64,000 bases of DNA, taken from a candidate division Hyd24-12 bacterium UBA6080 (GTDB taxonomy: Bacteria; Fermentibacterota; Fermentibacteria; Fermentibacterales; JCC-6). The DNA is taken from positions 77,896 to 141,895 of the forward strand of contig DIXM01000004.1 of NCBI GenBank assembly GCA_002436025.1. Reading direction: 5' to 3'. This document shows positions 42,475 through 49,406 of this stretch, piece after piece; position 1 is the first letter of the stretch, and the number at the start of each line of letters is the position of its first letter. A program made the position numbers and the translations under genes. The notes below the pieces were generated by a model, which had not been told where the DNA came from, did no database searches, and saw nothing but the letters and a program-made list of their open reading frames with translations.

Positions 42475-43256
42475 TGAAGCACCTCCCCATAATCCTTGCG
42501 GGAGCGGCCCTTCTTTTCTGCGTGTTCTTCGCCACCAGGCTTCTGAAGACTTCATTCTGGAAGAGAAGGCAGCTTCGAAAAGCTTCACTGATGGCGGCCC
42601 GGGGCAACATCACCGGCATGACAGGATACCTCAGGGCCAACATGGACAGGGGCAGGGTCTCGTGCCCGCTCACCAACGCGCTGGTGTACTTCTACATACG
42701 CTCGGGCGACCTTGACAGCGCCGAGCGGATTGTGACCGACGCCATCGGCAGGGGCGACAGCTCGGGCGGTGCGCTTGCCCAGCTCGCCTACATCGCCCAG
42801 GGCCGGAATGAATGGGAGAACGCCGAGAAGCTTTACAGAAAAGCCATGGAGGCCGAGCCATCGCTTGCCCCCACTCTGGGGATGAACATCGCGGGCTCCC
42901 TTATCCAGCGCAACTCAAGGCTCGATGAAGCCGAAGACCTTCTGAACAGGGCTCTCGAAGCCGAGAACGGGCCATCCAGGAGTTCGGTCCACCTGAACTT
43001 TGCGATGCTGGACTCGCTGCGCGGCAATCACTCCCAGTCCAAAGTACATGCGCTCACTGCGTACGAACTCATGCAGGACCTCGAGATCACCCGGCTCGGA
43101 AGGGCCCAGGCACTGGGGCTCGCGGCCGGGGCATCCAGAAGGATGAAGGACCCCGGCGAAGCGGCGAGGCTCTCTCAGAAGGCACTAAAGGTTCTTGGGG
43201 ACCTTTCCGGCGCGGAGAGACTTCGCACCGAGCTTCAGGAATTGGCGGGCAGTTGA
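42471..43256 (+). CDS. TPR protein with N-terminal membrane anchor
   Basis: 261 residues from ATG 42471 (ATGA overlap). One helix (I-I-L-A-G-A-A-L-L-F-C-V-F-F-A) near residue 10, then a short basic loop and about five tetratricopeptide units: L-T-N-A-L-V-Y-F-Y-I-R-S-G-D and W-E-N-A-E-K-L-Y-R-K-A-M are clear ones. These form protein-binding surfaces. It sits between PBP1A and a flippase-like gene, suggesting a wall-assembly accessory. No catalytic motif. Confidence 0.75.
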   Translation: MMKHLPIILAGAALLFCVFFATRLLKTSFWKRRQLRKASLMAARGNITGMTGYLRANMDRGRVSCPLTNALVYFYIRSGDLDSAERIVTDAIGRGDSSGGALAQLAYIAQGRNEWENAEKLYRKAMEAEPSLAPTLGMNIAGSLIQRNSRLDEAEDLLNRALEAENGPSRSSVHLNFAMLDSLRGNHSQSKVHALTAYELMQDLEITRLGRAQALGLAAGASRRMKDPGEAARLSQKALKVLGDLSGAERLRTELQELAGS

Positions 43257-44227
43257 AGAAAGCTCTGTGGGCCGTCATTCTGGGTGTGGCGGTATATACG
43301 GTGCTGGTGCTCGGGTCCGATGTTTCCAGGGTGGGCAGAGCCATCTCCGCGATCCACCCGGCATGGATCCCTGTCTTTCTGGCGCTTCCCCTCTCCAATT
43401 ACTTCTTCAGGTTCCTGAAGTGGCACTACTTCCTGCGCAGGGTGGGGGTTCTCATCCCCAGGGGCGAGAGTCTGGCCGTATTCGTCGCCGGATTTTCAAT
43501 GACGGTATCGCCAGGCAAGTTCGGCGAGCTTGTTAAATGTGTGATCCTGAAGGAGAGAAGGGGAGTGCCCGTTTCGACAACCAGCCCCGTTGTTGTGGCG
43601 GAGCGGATCACGGACCTTCTCAGCATGGTGTGCCTGGCTGCGGCCGGGGCGGCCCTTTCGGGGGGAGGGGCCGTACTCCCCGCCATAGCTGCCGGGGTTG
43701 TCTTCGTATCCCTGGCAATGCTCTTTCTTCTCTGGTCCCCCGCATGGAGGCTTGCGGCACGTGCAGCATCCCGGCTTCCCGTGCTGAGAACCAGAACTGA
43801 TTCCCTCGAAGCCTTCAGGCAGTCCGCCACAACCCTTCTGGACTTCCGGAGCATGCTGGTTTCGGTTCCACTGGGGATACTGGGGTGGGGTCTTGAAGCC
43901 CTGGTTCTCTGCGCCGTTGCAGCCTCAATGGGGGTTTCCCTTCCGGCCGGGGTGGCCCTTCTCAGCCACGCTGCCGGCACCATTGCCGGTGCCGTGAGCA
44001 TGATCCCCGGGGGACTGGGTCTTACCGAACTGACAATAGACGGGATACTGGGCGGTTACATGTCCAACGCTCAGGCGGCGGTCACCACCCTGCTCATGCG
44101 CTTCTGTACGCTCTGGTTCGGGGTTTTGCTGGGACTTGCCGTGATAGCAGTGTTGGGAAGGGGCGGACAAAGGAAGAACCCCTGCATTCAGGCGGTTGAT
44201 CCGCGGACTCCAAACGGGCGAAGCTAA
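43253..44227 (+). CDS. Lysylphosphatidylglycerol synthase-type membrane domain protein (YbhN/AglD flippase-like)
   Basis: 324 residues from TTG 43253 (TTGA overlap). About eight membrane helices; family hallmarks are R-F-L-K-W-H-Y-F-L, S-P-G-K-F-G-E-L-V-K, E-R-I-T-D-L and P-G-G-L-G-L-T-E. The family (UPF0104) includes the membrane part of MprF, which flips lipids. No aminoacyl-transfer domain is attached. Its tail meets the precursor peptide gene from the opposite strand with a four-base overlap (44224-44227). Confidence 0.85.
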   Translation: MKKALWAVILGVAVYTVLVLGSDVSRVGRAISAIHPAWIPVFLALPLSNYFFRFLKWHYFLRRVGVLIPRGESLAVFVAGFSMTVSPGKFGELVKCVILKERRGVPVSTTSPVVVAERITDLLSMVCLAAAGAALSGGGAVLPAIAAGVVFVSLAMLFLLWSPAWRLAARAASRLPVLRTRTDSLEAFRQSATTLLDFRSMLVSVPLGILGWGLEALVLCAVAASMGVSLPAGVALLSHAAGTIAGAVSMIPGGLGLTELTIDGILGGYMSNAQAAVTTLLMRFCTLWFGVLLGLAVIAVLGRGGQRKNPCIQAVDPRTPNGRS

Positions 44228-44472
44228 AGGCCTTCTCCCACCCTGTCCGGGTCAAGGAATCGCTCGGAGCTGTTCTTGTTGATCACCATGATCCCGAAGG
44301 GTCCTGATCCGGAGATGCACTCGTTCTGGCCACCGGGACCAGGCCCGGCGCTGCAGTCCGGCCCTGTTCCGGGACCGCCGCCGCCCGCGCATTTGGCGTG
44401 CCAACCCAACCCACCCGCACTGGACAGCCCATGCAGCTCAGGTTTTGTGTACTTTTCCGGAAAGACACACAT
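44224..44472 (-). CDS. Candidate RiPP precursor peptide with three 12-residue Cys/Gly/Pro repeats
   Basis: 82 residues from ATG 44472, with AAAGG nine bases upstream, codons as G/C-rich as the neighbours and TAG at 44224-44226. A 27-residue leader contains K-Y-T-K-P-E-L and ends in a region with S-S-A-G-G-L-G-W. The core begins at C28; C40 and C52 follow exactly 12 residues apart. The three units share C-x-x-G-x-G-P (C-A-G-G-G-G-P, C-S-A-G-P-G-P, C-I-S-G-S-G-P). A follower of about 24 charged residues ends the protein. It lies 46 bases downstream of the S26 peptidase in the PqqD/radical SAM operon. The Y-x-K-P-x-L leader and Cys repeat are, as I recall, typical of radical-SAM RiPP precursors. 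Modification and product are inferred. Confidence 0.7.
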   Translation of the reverse strand: MCVFPEKYTKPELHGLSSAGGLGWHAKCAGGGGPGTGPDCSAGPGPGGQNECISGSGPFGIMVINKNSSERFLDPDRVGEGL

Positions 44473-44518
44473 AGTTTTGCACCTTTCCCTTTCTCAGAAC
44501 CATTCCCATTTAGATAAG

Positions 44519-44914
44519 CTAATGCCAGCCCGTCCTTTTGACAATGGCGCAGTGAACCCTTACGGCAACTCCCGGTATTTGTGAGGCCCAGCAGGACCTG
44601 CCACCCACTTCGCGATACCTCCGTCGTCTCAGGACACCAATAACTACTGGCAAGGTATCGAGTTGTTCCATGATCACCGGCTCGTCCCTTCCCGAACGGT
44701 CCCCCGCAGTGAAAAGAAGTACTTGCCGGCCCTTCTTCACGGTTCGGACAACCCTGTGAACGACCTGTTCCCTCGTTCCGTGACCAAGGACCACGACCTG
44801 ACCGGGAAGCAGGCATGAAACCGGTCGTCTCTCCGCCCTGAGGATGTCGCCGGGTATCAGGGCCGGCCACATGGAAAGACCCCTTACGAAACCCCTCAGA
44901 AGTTCCGAAGCCAT
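44519..44914 (-). CDS. Soluble S26-type (Sec11/SipW-like) peptidase, candidate leader protease
   Basis: 131 residues from ATG 44914, overlapping the kinase-like gene by 19 bases. The catalytic Ser is in G-L-S-M-W-P-A-L-I-P-G-D near residue 14. The partner residue is His in V-V-H-R-V-V-R, as in Sec11/SipW, rather than the Lys of ordinary signal peptidase I. T-A-G-D-R-S-G-R-D follows. No membrane helix is visible, so it would act in the cytosol, unlike a normal signal peptidase. In this operon a role in cutting the leader of the modified peptide is likely but inferred. Confidence 0.78.
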   Translation of the reverse strand: MASELLRGFVRGLSMWPALIPGDILRAERRPVSCLLPGQVVVLGHGTREQVVHRVVRTVKKGRQVLLFTAGDRSGRDEPVIMEQLDTLPVVIGVLRRRRYREVGGRSCWASQIPGVAVRVHCAIVKRTGWH

Positions 44915-45423
44915 GTTCTTATCAGCCGGTCCGAGTCATTGGCCCCTCTTCTGAGAACCACGGCGGGACAGCTTTTAAAAAGGCCCCGGGCGAATGCTCT
45001 CGCGCCGGTCCTCACTTCCCGGGGAACCATGTCGAGAACCATGAGCGAACCCATCCTCTCAGCCCTGAAAAAGCCGTACTCCGGTGTGACATTGAGAAGA
45101 GCCGGTGAACCCTTCTCAAGAAGGACGATACCGGAGAGGGTCGCCGGCGGGATGTTGAAGTCTCCCGTCTTCATCCTGTGGGCACCGCAGGGGAGGGTCC
45201 TCACAACGCCATCGGTTCCCCGGGCCACAACCACGGTGTCATCCCCGATGAGGCGCCAGCCCAGTGTCGTCATGTGACAGGCAAGAGTGGTCTTCCCTCC
45301 GTCTGCGGGGGCCAGGAAAAGCACCGACATGTCATGAAGGGCAACGGCCGCTGCATGGAAAAGGGCGCCTTCGGGGCAGACCGCCATGAGCTGTGCCCGA
45401 AGCAGGGACCTGCGGTTATCCAT
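44896..45423 (-). CDS. HPr-kinase-like P-loop protein
   Basis: 175 residues from ATG 45423, overlapping the radical SAM gene by eight bases; the frame is open to 45582 but that part lies inside the upstream gene. The P-loop is F-L-A-P-A-D-G-G-K-T-T-L near residue 40, with a later G-D-D-T-V-V-V matching the D-D of HPr kinase C-domains. The usual HPr-binding residues cannot be assigned. Such short HprK-like proteins recur in RiPP clusters, for example lasso-peptide ones, where some phosphorylate the peptide. Phosphorylating the peptide or driving its handling is inferred. Confidence 0.78.
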   Translation of the reverse strand: MDNRRSLLRAQLMAVCPEGALFHAAAVALHDMSVLFLAPADGGKTTLACHMTTLGWRLIGDDTVVVARGTDGVVRTLPCGAHRMKTGDFNIPPATLSGIVLLEKGSPALLNVTPEYGFFRAERMGSLMVLDMVPREVRTGARAFARGLFKSCPAVVLRRGANDSDRLIRTWLRNF

Positions 45424-46474
45424 GGGTCCTCGATGCCGGGAAAAGCCCCGCATTGTCGGCGAGTTCGCAGAACCTGTGGGGGGAGGCGAAGCTTCCCCCG
45501 ATCGAATAGTTCTCCATAATGCACTTGCCCAGACATGACTTCCAGTGGACACACCTGGAACAGATGCCACGGTCGTCCTCACGCAGGCTCCTTCGAAGCT
45601 CGGATAGAAGGGGTGAGTTTTCCCAGATATCCTTCAGCCTTCTTTCAGGCCATGTTCCCATGGCAAGCTGCGGAAGGCTGTACGCTATTCCGCAGAAGGA
45701 GACGGTTCCGTCCGGAAGGATCCCCAGAAGGTTGAGAACGGAGCATCTGCCTTTGGACGCGAGCCTGTTCACGGGGATGAAGGCGTGGGGTGCGTCGGGT
45801 ACGACGCAGGGTGAAAACTCGCTGGAGACCCATTTAAGGAACTCGATGGATTCCGCGATTTGATCAGCATCGGCGAAATGGGCAGCCGCGCCCCTGCCCA
45901 CCGGCGTGATGAGGTTGATCTTCAGCGAAGACACACCGCTTCTGTCCAGGAAGGCCACCATGTCCGCCACGGCCTTCCTGTCCGGCCGGCTCACCGACAT
46001 GATGACCTGGGGGTTGACGCCCGACTCGGAAACAAGACAGTTGATGAAACCCACGGTTTTCCGCCATGAGCCTTCCACACCCCGGAAGGCGTCGTGAACA
46101 CTCGGATGGCTCGAATCGAGGCTGACCGACACCTGGTGCGGGGGAATCCGGGAAAGCAGGCGGTAAAGGTCGGGGTGTGTGACGGTTCCGTTGGTTTCGA
46201 AGGCAACTTCGGGGAAGACCTCGTGGGCTATCCCGTAGAGTTCGGGGAAGCGGGGATGAAGAAGCGGCTCCCCCCCCGTGAACTTCGCGAAGCGCGCACC
46301 CATCTCCGCCGCTTCCCTCATGACCGTCTCCCACGAGGACACATCCATGGAGGCCCCCGCGACGCCCTCGTTCACCCAGCAGTGGGCACAGTGAAGGTTG
46401 CACCCCGGATACGGGTTCAGGTAGACGTGGTGCAGTACAGGGACTTCAGGGCTTCCACAAGGTTCCGAAAGCAC
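45416..46474 (-). CDS. Radical SAM/SPASM peptide maturase 2
   Basis: 352 residues from GTG 46474, overlapping the previous gene by 58 bases; no internal start precedes the cluster motif. The motif is C-N-L-H-C-A-H-C, with F-T-G-G-E-P-L-L-H and V-S-L-D-S-S. SPASM-region Cys are in R-C-S-V-L-N, F-C-G-I-A and C-S-R-C-V-H-W-K-S-C-L-G-K-C with H-R-F-C-E. It probably installs a thioether, crosslink or epimer in the 82-residue peptide; which one is not deducible. Confidence 0.88.
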   Translation of the reverse strand: MLSEPCGSPEVPVLHHVYLNPYPGCNLHCAHCWVNEGVAGASMDVSSWETVMREAAEMGARFAKFTGGEPLLHPRFPELYGIAHEVFPEVAFETNGTVTHPDLYRLLSRIPPHQVSVSLDSSHPSVHDAFRGVEGSWRKTVGFINCLVSESGVNPQVIMSVSRPDRKAVADMVAFLDRSGVSSLKINLITPVGRGAAAHFADADQIAESIEFLKWVSSEFSPCVVPDAPHAFIPVNRLASKGRCSVLNLLGILPDGTVSFCGIAYSLPQLAMGTWPERRLKDIWENSPLLSELRRSLREDDRGICSRCVHWKSCLGKCIMENYSIGGSFASPHRFCELADNAGLFPASRTHG

Positions 46475-47475
46475 GAAAGCTCATCCCTTCCCGTTGGTTC
46501 GCCCCGCAGCAGGGGGTTGACCGGGCACCCGCCCGGGCATACGCCAATGTACTCACATGACCGGCAATAAGGGTTTTCCGTCCTGCCTGCAGACAGTATC
46601 GAGAGGAATTCCGCCGTCCTTTCCGACACCATGATCTCATTCAGGGTCTGGTCGGGCAGCCTGCCCAGGATGAAGCCGTCGAGGTAGTCGCAGGGAATGA
46701 CACTTCCGTCAGCCGCCACGGCTATCTTTCCGGTGCATCCCCCGCAGCTGAAGGCCCTGCCGCCGGTTTGCCGTGCGCTTCCGTGAAGTGCGTCACGGGC
46801 CATTCGGGAGATGTCCGGAAGGGGACCGTACACCCGCGGGTCACCGAGTGCCAGCAGATCGAGCCCCGCTTTCACGAGGTTGGAAAGGTCACCGTGAAAC
46901 CCCTCCGGAACAGCGCACTGCGCAGCCAGGACCGGGGTGAACTTTGCGGCGCCGACCCCCAGCCCGTTGAGCGCGAAGTCGGCAGTCTCGAGGACCCTGT
47001 CGTGGTTCAAGCGGGTGACGGTGCAGTTGATGATCACGGGAAGACCTGCCCCGACAGCCCGTCTAACACCCTCCACTGTCCTGTCGAACACGCCGGAACC
47101 CCTCAGGGCATCGTGGGTTCTGGCGTCGGGGCCGTCGAGCCCCGCCATGACCGATGTCAGCCGGGGACCGGCCCTTCGAAGCAGAGAAACGGTCGTGGAA
47201 GTCAGAAGGGTGGCATTGGTGTTCAGGGAGAACCGGAAAGGCCTTTCGAGGATCATACCCGCTATGTCCCCGAAATCCCGCCTTGCCAGGGGCTCTCCCC
47301 CCGAGACCACAAGCTCGAGGACCCTCGCGTCCAGAAGCCTGTCGAGGATCCTCCCCCATGTGGCGGGCGGAAGGTCTTCCCCTGTCGGCCTGACGCCGCA
47401 ATGAGCGCACGTGAGGTTGCAGCGCCCGGTGATGAGAACGGTTGCACTTCGGGGAGCAAGGGTGACTTCCGTCAC
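46417..47475 (-). CDS. Radical SAM/SPASM peptide maturase 1
   Basis: 352 residues from GTG 47475 (GTGA overlap with the PqqD-like gene). The motif is C-N-L-T-C-A-H-C, then V-V-S-G-G-E-P-L-A and A-G-L-D-G-P. The SPASM region has F-S-C-G-G-C-T-G-K, V-I-P-C-D-Y and C-R-S-C-E-Y-I-G-V-C-P-G-G-C. Two different SPASM enzymes in one short operon suggest two distinct modifications or a sequential pair. It is adjacent to the PqqD-like chaperone that would deliver the leader. Confidence 0.88.
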   Translation of the reverse strand: MTEVTLAPRSATVLITGRCNLTCAHCGVRPTGEDLPPATWGRILDRLLDARVLELVVSGGEPLARRDFGDIAGMILERPFRFSLNTNATLLTSTTVSLLRRAGPRLTSVMAGLDGPDARTHDALRGSGVFDRTVEGVRRAVGAGLPVIINCTVTRLNHDRVLETADFALNGLGVGAAKFTPVLAAQCAVPEGFHGDLSNLVKAGLDLLALGDPRVYGPLPDISRMARDALHGSARQTGGRAFSCGGCTGKIAVAADGSVIPCDYLDGFILGRLPDQTLNEIMVSERTAEFLSILSAGRTENPYCRSCEYIGVCPGGCPVNPLLRGEPTGRDELSCFRNLVEALKSLYCTTST

Positions 47476-47723
47476 TCAAGCACCCCGTTTTGCCGCAGTT
47501 GGGCAAGAAAGTCGTCAAGGTCGCGCTCGACTTCGGGCTGGTCAGGGTAGCTCTGCCTGAGGCGGGCCAGGATGTCTTCCCTGGAAGCGTGCCCGTCAAT
47601 CATGGAGCAGATCGCCACGGCGACTTCCTCCACGATCTGAAGGGCGCCGCTGTTGACATTGAAGAGAATGCCCCCTTCGGGCTCCCGTCGGAAAACAACA
47701 CCAGTGGCGAATGAGAGCGTCAT
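47472..47723 (-). CDS. PqqD-like RiPP leader-binding chaperone
   Basis: 83 residues from ATG 47723, five bases after GGAGG; the frame is open to 47786 but lacks a ribosome site there. The fold signature is visible: G-V-V-F-R-R-E-P-E-G-G-I-L-F-N-V-N-S-G, a hydrophobic helix V-A-V-A-I-C-S-M-I-D-G, then a second helix and the pattern D-L-D-D-F-L-A-Q-L. PqqD-type RRE domains bind leader peptides and present them to radical SAM partners. First gene of the operon. Small, cytosolic. Confidence 0.88.
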   Translation of the reverse strand: MTLSFATGVVFRREPEGGILFNVNSGALQIVEEVAVAICSMIDGHASREDILARLRQSYPDQPEVERDLDDFLAQLRQNGVLE

Positions 47724-47749
47724 CTTTTCCTCCCGATGCTGAGGAACAT

Positions 47750-47778
47750 TTGTGTTTTCCAAGCGTATTCGGTAATAT
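47750..47778 (+). promoter_or_regulatory. Candidate promoter for the 47801 gene
   Basis: TTGTGT (47750-47755), 17 bases, then TAATAT (47773-47778). It lies in the 77-base divergent gap between the PqqD-like gene and 47801, so the A/T-rich core may serve either direction. Match is partial. Confidence 0.3.
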
Positions 47779-47800
47779 ACCCCCAACAGGGAGGGACGGA

Positions 47801-48190
47801 ATGAGGATCTGCACAGTTCTTGCGCTTTTTGTTTCCTTTGTCGCTTTTGGATACGGGCTTTCCGAAGGCTCGTTCAACCTGCTGAACCCGCCCGCTTTCG
47901 GGGGGCAGGGTTTTCGTAACTTCCACAGTACTGCCAGCTTCAGCCTCGTTTCCGGCTCGGGGGGTTCCTGGGGGCAGGGCGCTTACGTGGGCAGCATGAA
48001 CTTCTCGCTGCACCCCAAGGTTACCGCTCTGGTCGACCTTGGCTACGCCCGGACCTTTGATTTCTCCGGCGGTGACAATTTCGGCCACCTGCTGGGCGGG
48101 GTTCAGTTCCAGTGGAAACCCACTGACGGCAGCACATTCGTTCTCCAGTACCACGGCGCCATTCCCACGGGGCGTATCGAGGGGTTTTAG
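47801..48190 (+). CDS. Small exported beta-strand-rich protein, outer-membrane-like
   Basis: 129 residues from ATG 47801, with GGGAGGG at normal distance. A signal peptide V-L-A-L-F-V-S-F-V-A-F-G-Y-G is clear. The mature part alternates strands: F-S-L-V-S-G-S-G-G-S, T-A-L-V-D-L-G-Y-A-R and V-Q-F-Q-W-K-P. It looks like the start of a barrel protein but ends early with TAG at a GGGGTTTT run; it may be truncated or frameshifted (see findings). Function unknown. Confidence 0.55.
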   Translation: MRICTVLALFVSFVAFGYGLSEGSFNLLNPPAFGGQGFRNFHSTASFSLVSGSGGSWGQGAYVGSMNFSLHPKVTALVDLGYARTFDFSGGDNFGHLLGGVQFQWKPTDGSTFVLQYHGAIPTGRIEGF

Positions 48191-48192
48191 GC

Positions 48193-49095
48193 ACGCTTCC
48201 ACTGCTGCTGGCACTGGCGTTCAACACCCCCGCTGACTCGCTTTTTTCGAGGGGTGAGCTCCTGCGTGCCCTTCCCCTTTACGTATCCGAGTACAGCGAG
48301 AATTCGCCGGACTGGTGGGCCGCCTACAGGTCATGCTGGATCCTCAACCGGCTCGACCTTCCCGATTCCGCTTTGGTCTGGGGGTATCTGGCCCTTGACC
48401 TGCGCCCCGGCAGCTCTGCCGTTCTCGGGGAGTTGCTGAGGGCTCTTTCCGCCTCGCCGGACAGCGTTCTCAAGTACGGAGAACTCGTCTCGGGCGGGGG
48501 TGTGTGCAGGTTCAGGCTGGCCCAGGCCGAACGGCGCCTTGGGATCAACGGTGAGCACAACGCCTACCTCCAGTCAGCCCTTTCCGCAGAGAACGACTCG
48601 GTAAGGGCGGACGCTGCCTGCTGGCTGTCCATGCTGCACCCCGACCGTTCCCTTGATCTGATGGAACTGGCCGTTCTTTCCGCGCCGGGTGAGGAGTTCT
48701 ACAGAACTGTGCTTGCCGGTTTGTATGCCGGGGAAGGCATGGCTGAAAAGGGCTTTAAAGTGCTGGCCCCGGTGGTGCCCGAGGGTTGCTACTACTGGCA
48801 GGCCGTTGCCCGTTGCCACGAAGCCGGGGGATCGGTCGAAGAGGCGGCACAAGCCTACAGAAGGGCATACCTTTCCCGGCAGAGCCCCGATTCAGCGGCT
48901 GATCTTGGCTGGTTTCTCTATCGGGCCGGACTGGACCTGGCAAGATCCGGGGACGTTCCGGGTGCAGCTTTGTACCTTCGGGAAGCGGCTGAGCTCTGGC
49001 ACCCGGACTCTTCGTGGGCCGTTGCATCCGACTCTCTCCTTGACTGCGTGAACGAATTCCTGCTTCATGAAAGTGGTTGGGAGAGATTACATTGA
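48193..49095 (+). CDS. Exported TPR-type protein with unclear start codon
   Basis: Coding is convincing from about 48190: a hydrophobic segment L-P-L-L-L-A-L-A-F follows at once, looking like a signal peptide, then F-S-R-G-E-L-L-R-A-L-P-L-Y and many helical tetratricopeptide-like units. Yet no ATG, GTG or TTG occurs in frame between the upstream stop (48124) and TTG 48373. I list the frame from ACG 48193, eight bases after GAGGGG, as a guess. If only standard starts are allowed the gene is 48373-49095 (240 residues) and loses the signal peptide. A frameshift in GGGGTTTT could also explain it. The end overlaps the next gene as TTGA. Confidence 0.5.
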   Translation, partial: TLPLLLALAFNTPADSLFSRGELLRALPLYVSEYSENSPDWWAAYRSCWILNRLDLPDSALVWGYLALDLRPGSSAVLGELLRALSASPDSVLKYGELVSGGGVCRFRLAQAERRLGINGEHNAYLQSALSAENDSVRADAACWLSMLHPDRSLDLMELAVLSAPGEEFYRTVLAGLYAGEGMAEKGFKVLAPVVPEGCYYWQAVARCHEAGGSVEEAAQAYRRAYLSRQSPDSAADLGWFLYRAGLDLARSGDVPGAALYLREAAELWHPDSSWAVASDSLLDCVNEFLLHESGWERLH

Positions 49096-49406
49096 AGAAA
49101 CGCCACTTCACAAGCCTTCTGTGTTTGCTTATCTTCACTGCGGGATGTTCTGAAAGGGTGCGCGACGACCTCTGGAGCCATTGCGTGTTCAGCGCGGCCG
49201 GCGCCGGGGCATTGACCGCCTCTACGGGCGACTGCCTTGAGGGCGCTGCTGTTGCAGTTGGGATCGGTCTTGTGAAAGAGATTTACGATGCATTCCGAGG
49301 GTCGGGGTTCGGTATCGACGACCTCACGGCGGATGTTTCGGGCAGTATCTTCGGCGCGGTGGGCACCAGGATCGCCATGGAAGGATCATTTTGCTTGAGA
49401 AGGTAG
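49092..49406 (+). CDS. Small lipoprotein, YfiM/DUF2279-like
   Basis: 104 residues from TTG 49092 (TTGA overlap). Lipobox F-T-A-G-C at residue 17. Then D-L-W-S-H-C-V-F-S-A, a small-residue helix A-A-V-A-V-G-I-G-L-V-K-E-I-Y-D and D-L-T-A-D-V-S-G-S-I-F-G-A. The H-x5-A, K-E-x-x-D and D-L-x-x-D-x-x-G pattern matches YfiM-type proteins as I remember them. Function unknown. Overlaps secA by 16 bases. Confidence 0.65.
   Translation: MKKRHFTSLLCLLIFTAGCSERVRDDLWSHCVFSAAGAGALTASTGDCLEGAAVAVGIGLVKEIYDAFRGSGFGIDDLTADVSGSIFGAVGTRIAMEGSFCLRR

Noticed and set aside
44228..44518. Reading this stretch as an empty intergenic gap
   Set aside because: The 82-residue peptide frame has a ribosome site, neighbour-like codon use and an exact amino-acid repeat, so it is treated as a gene.
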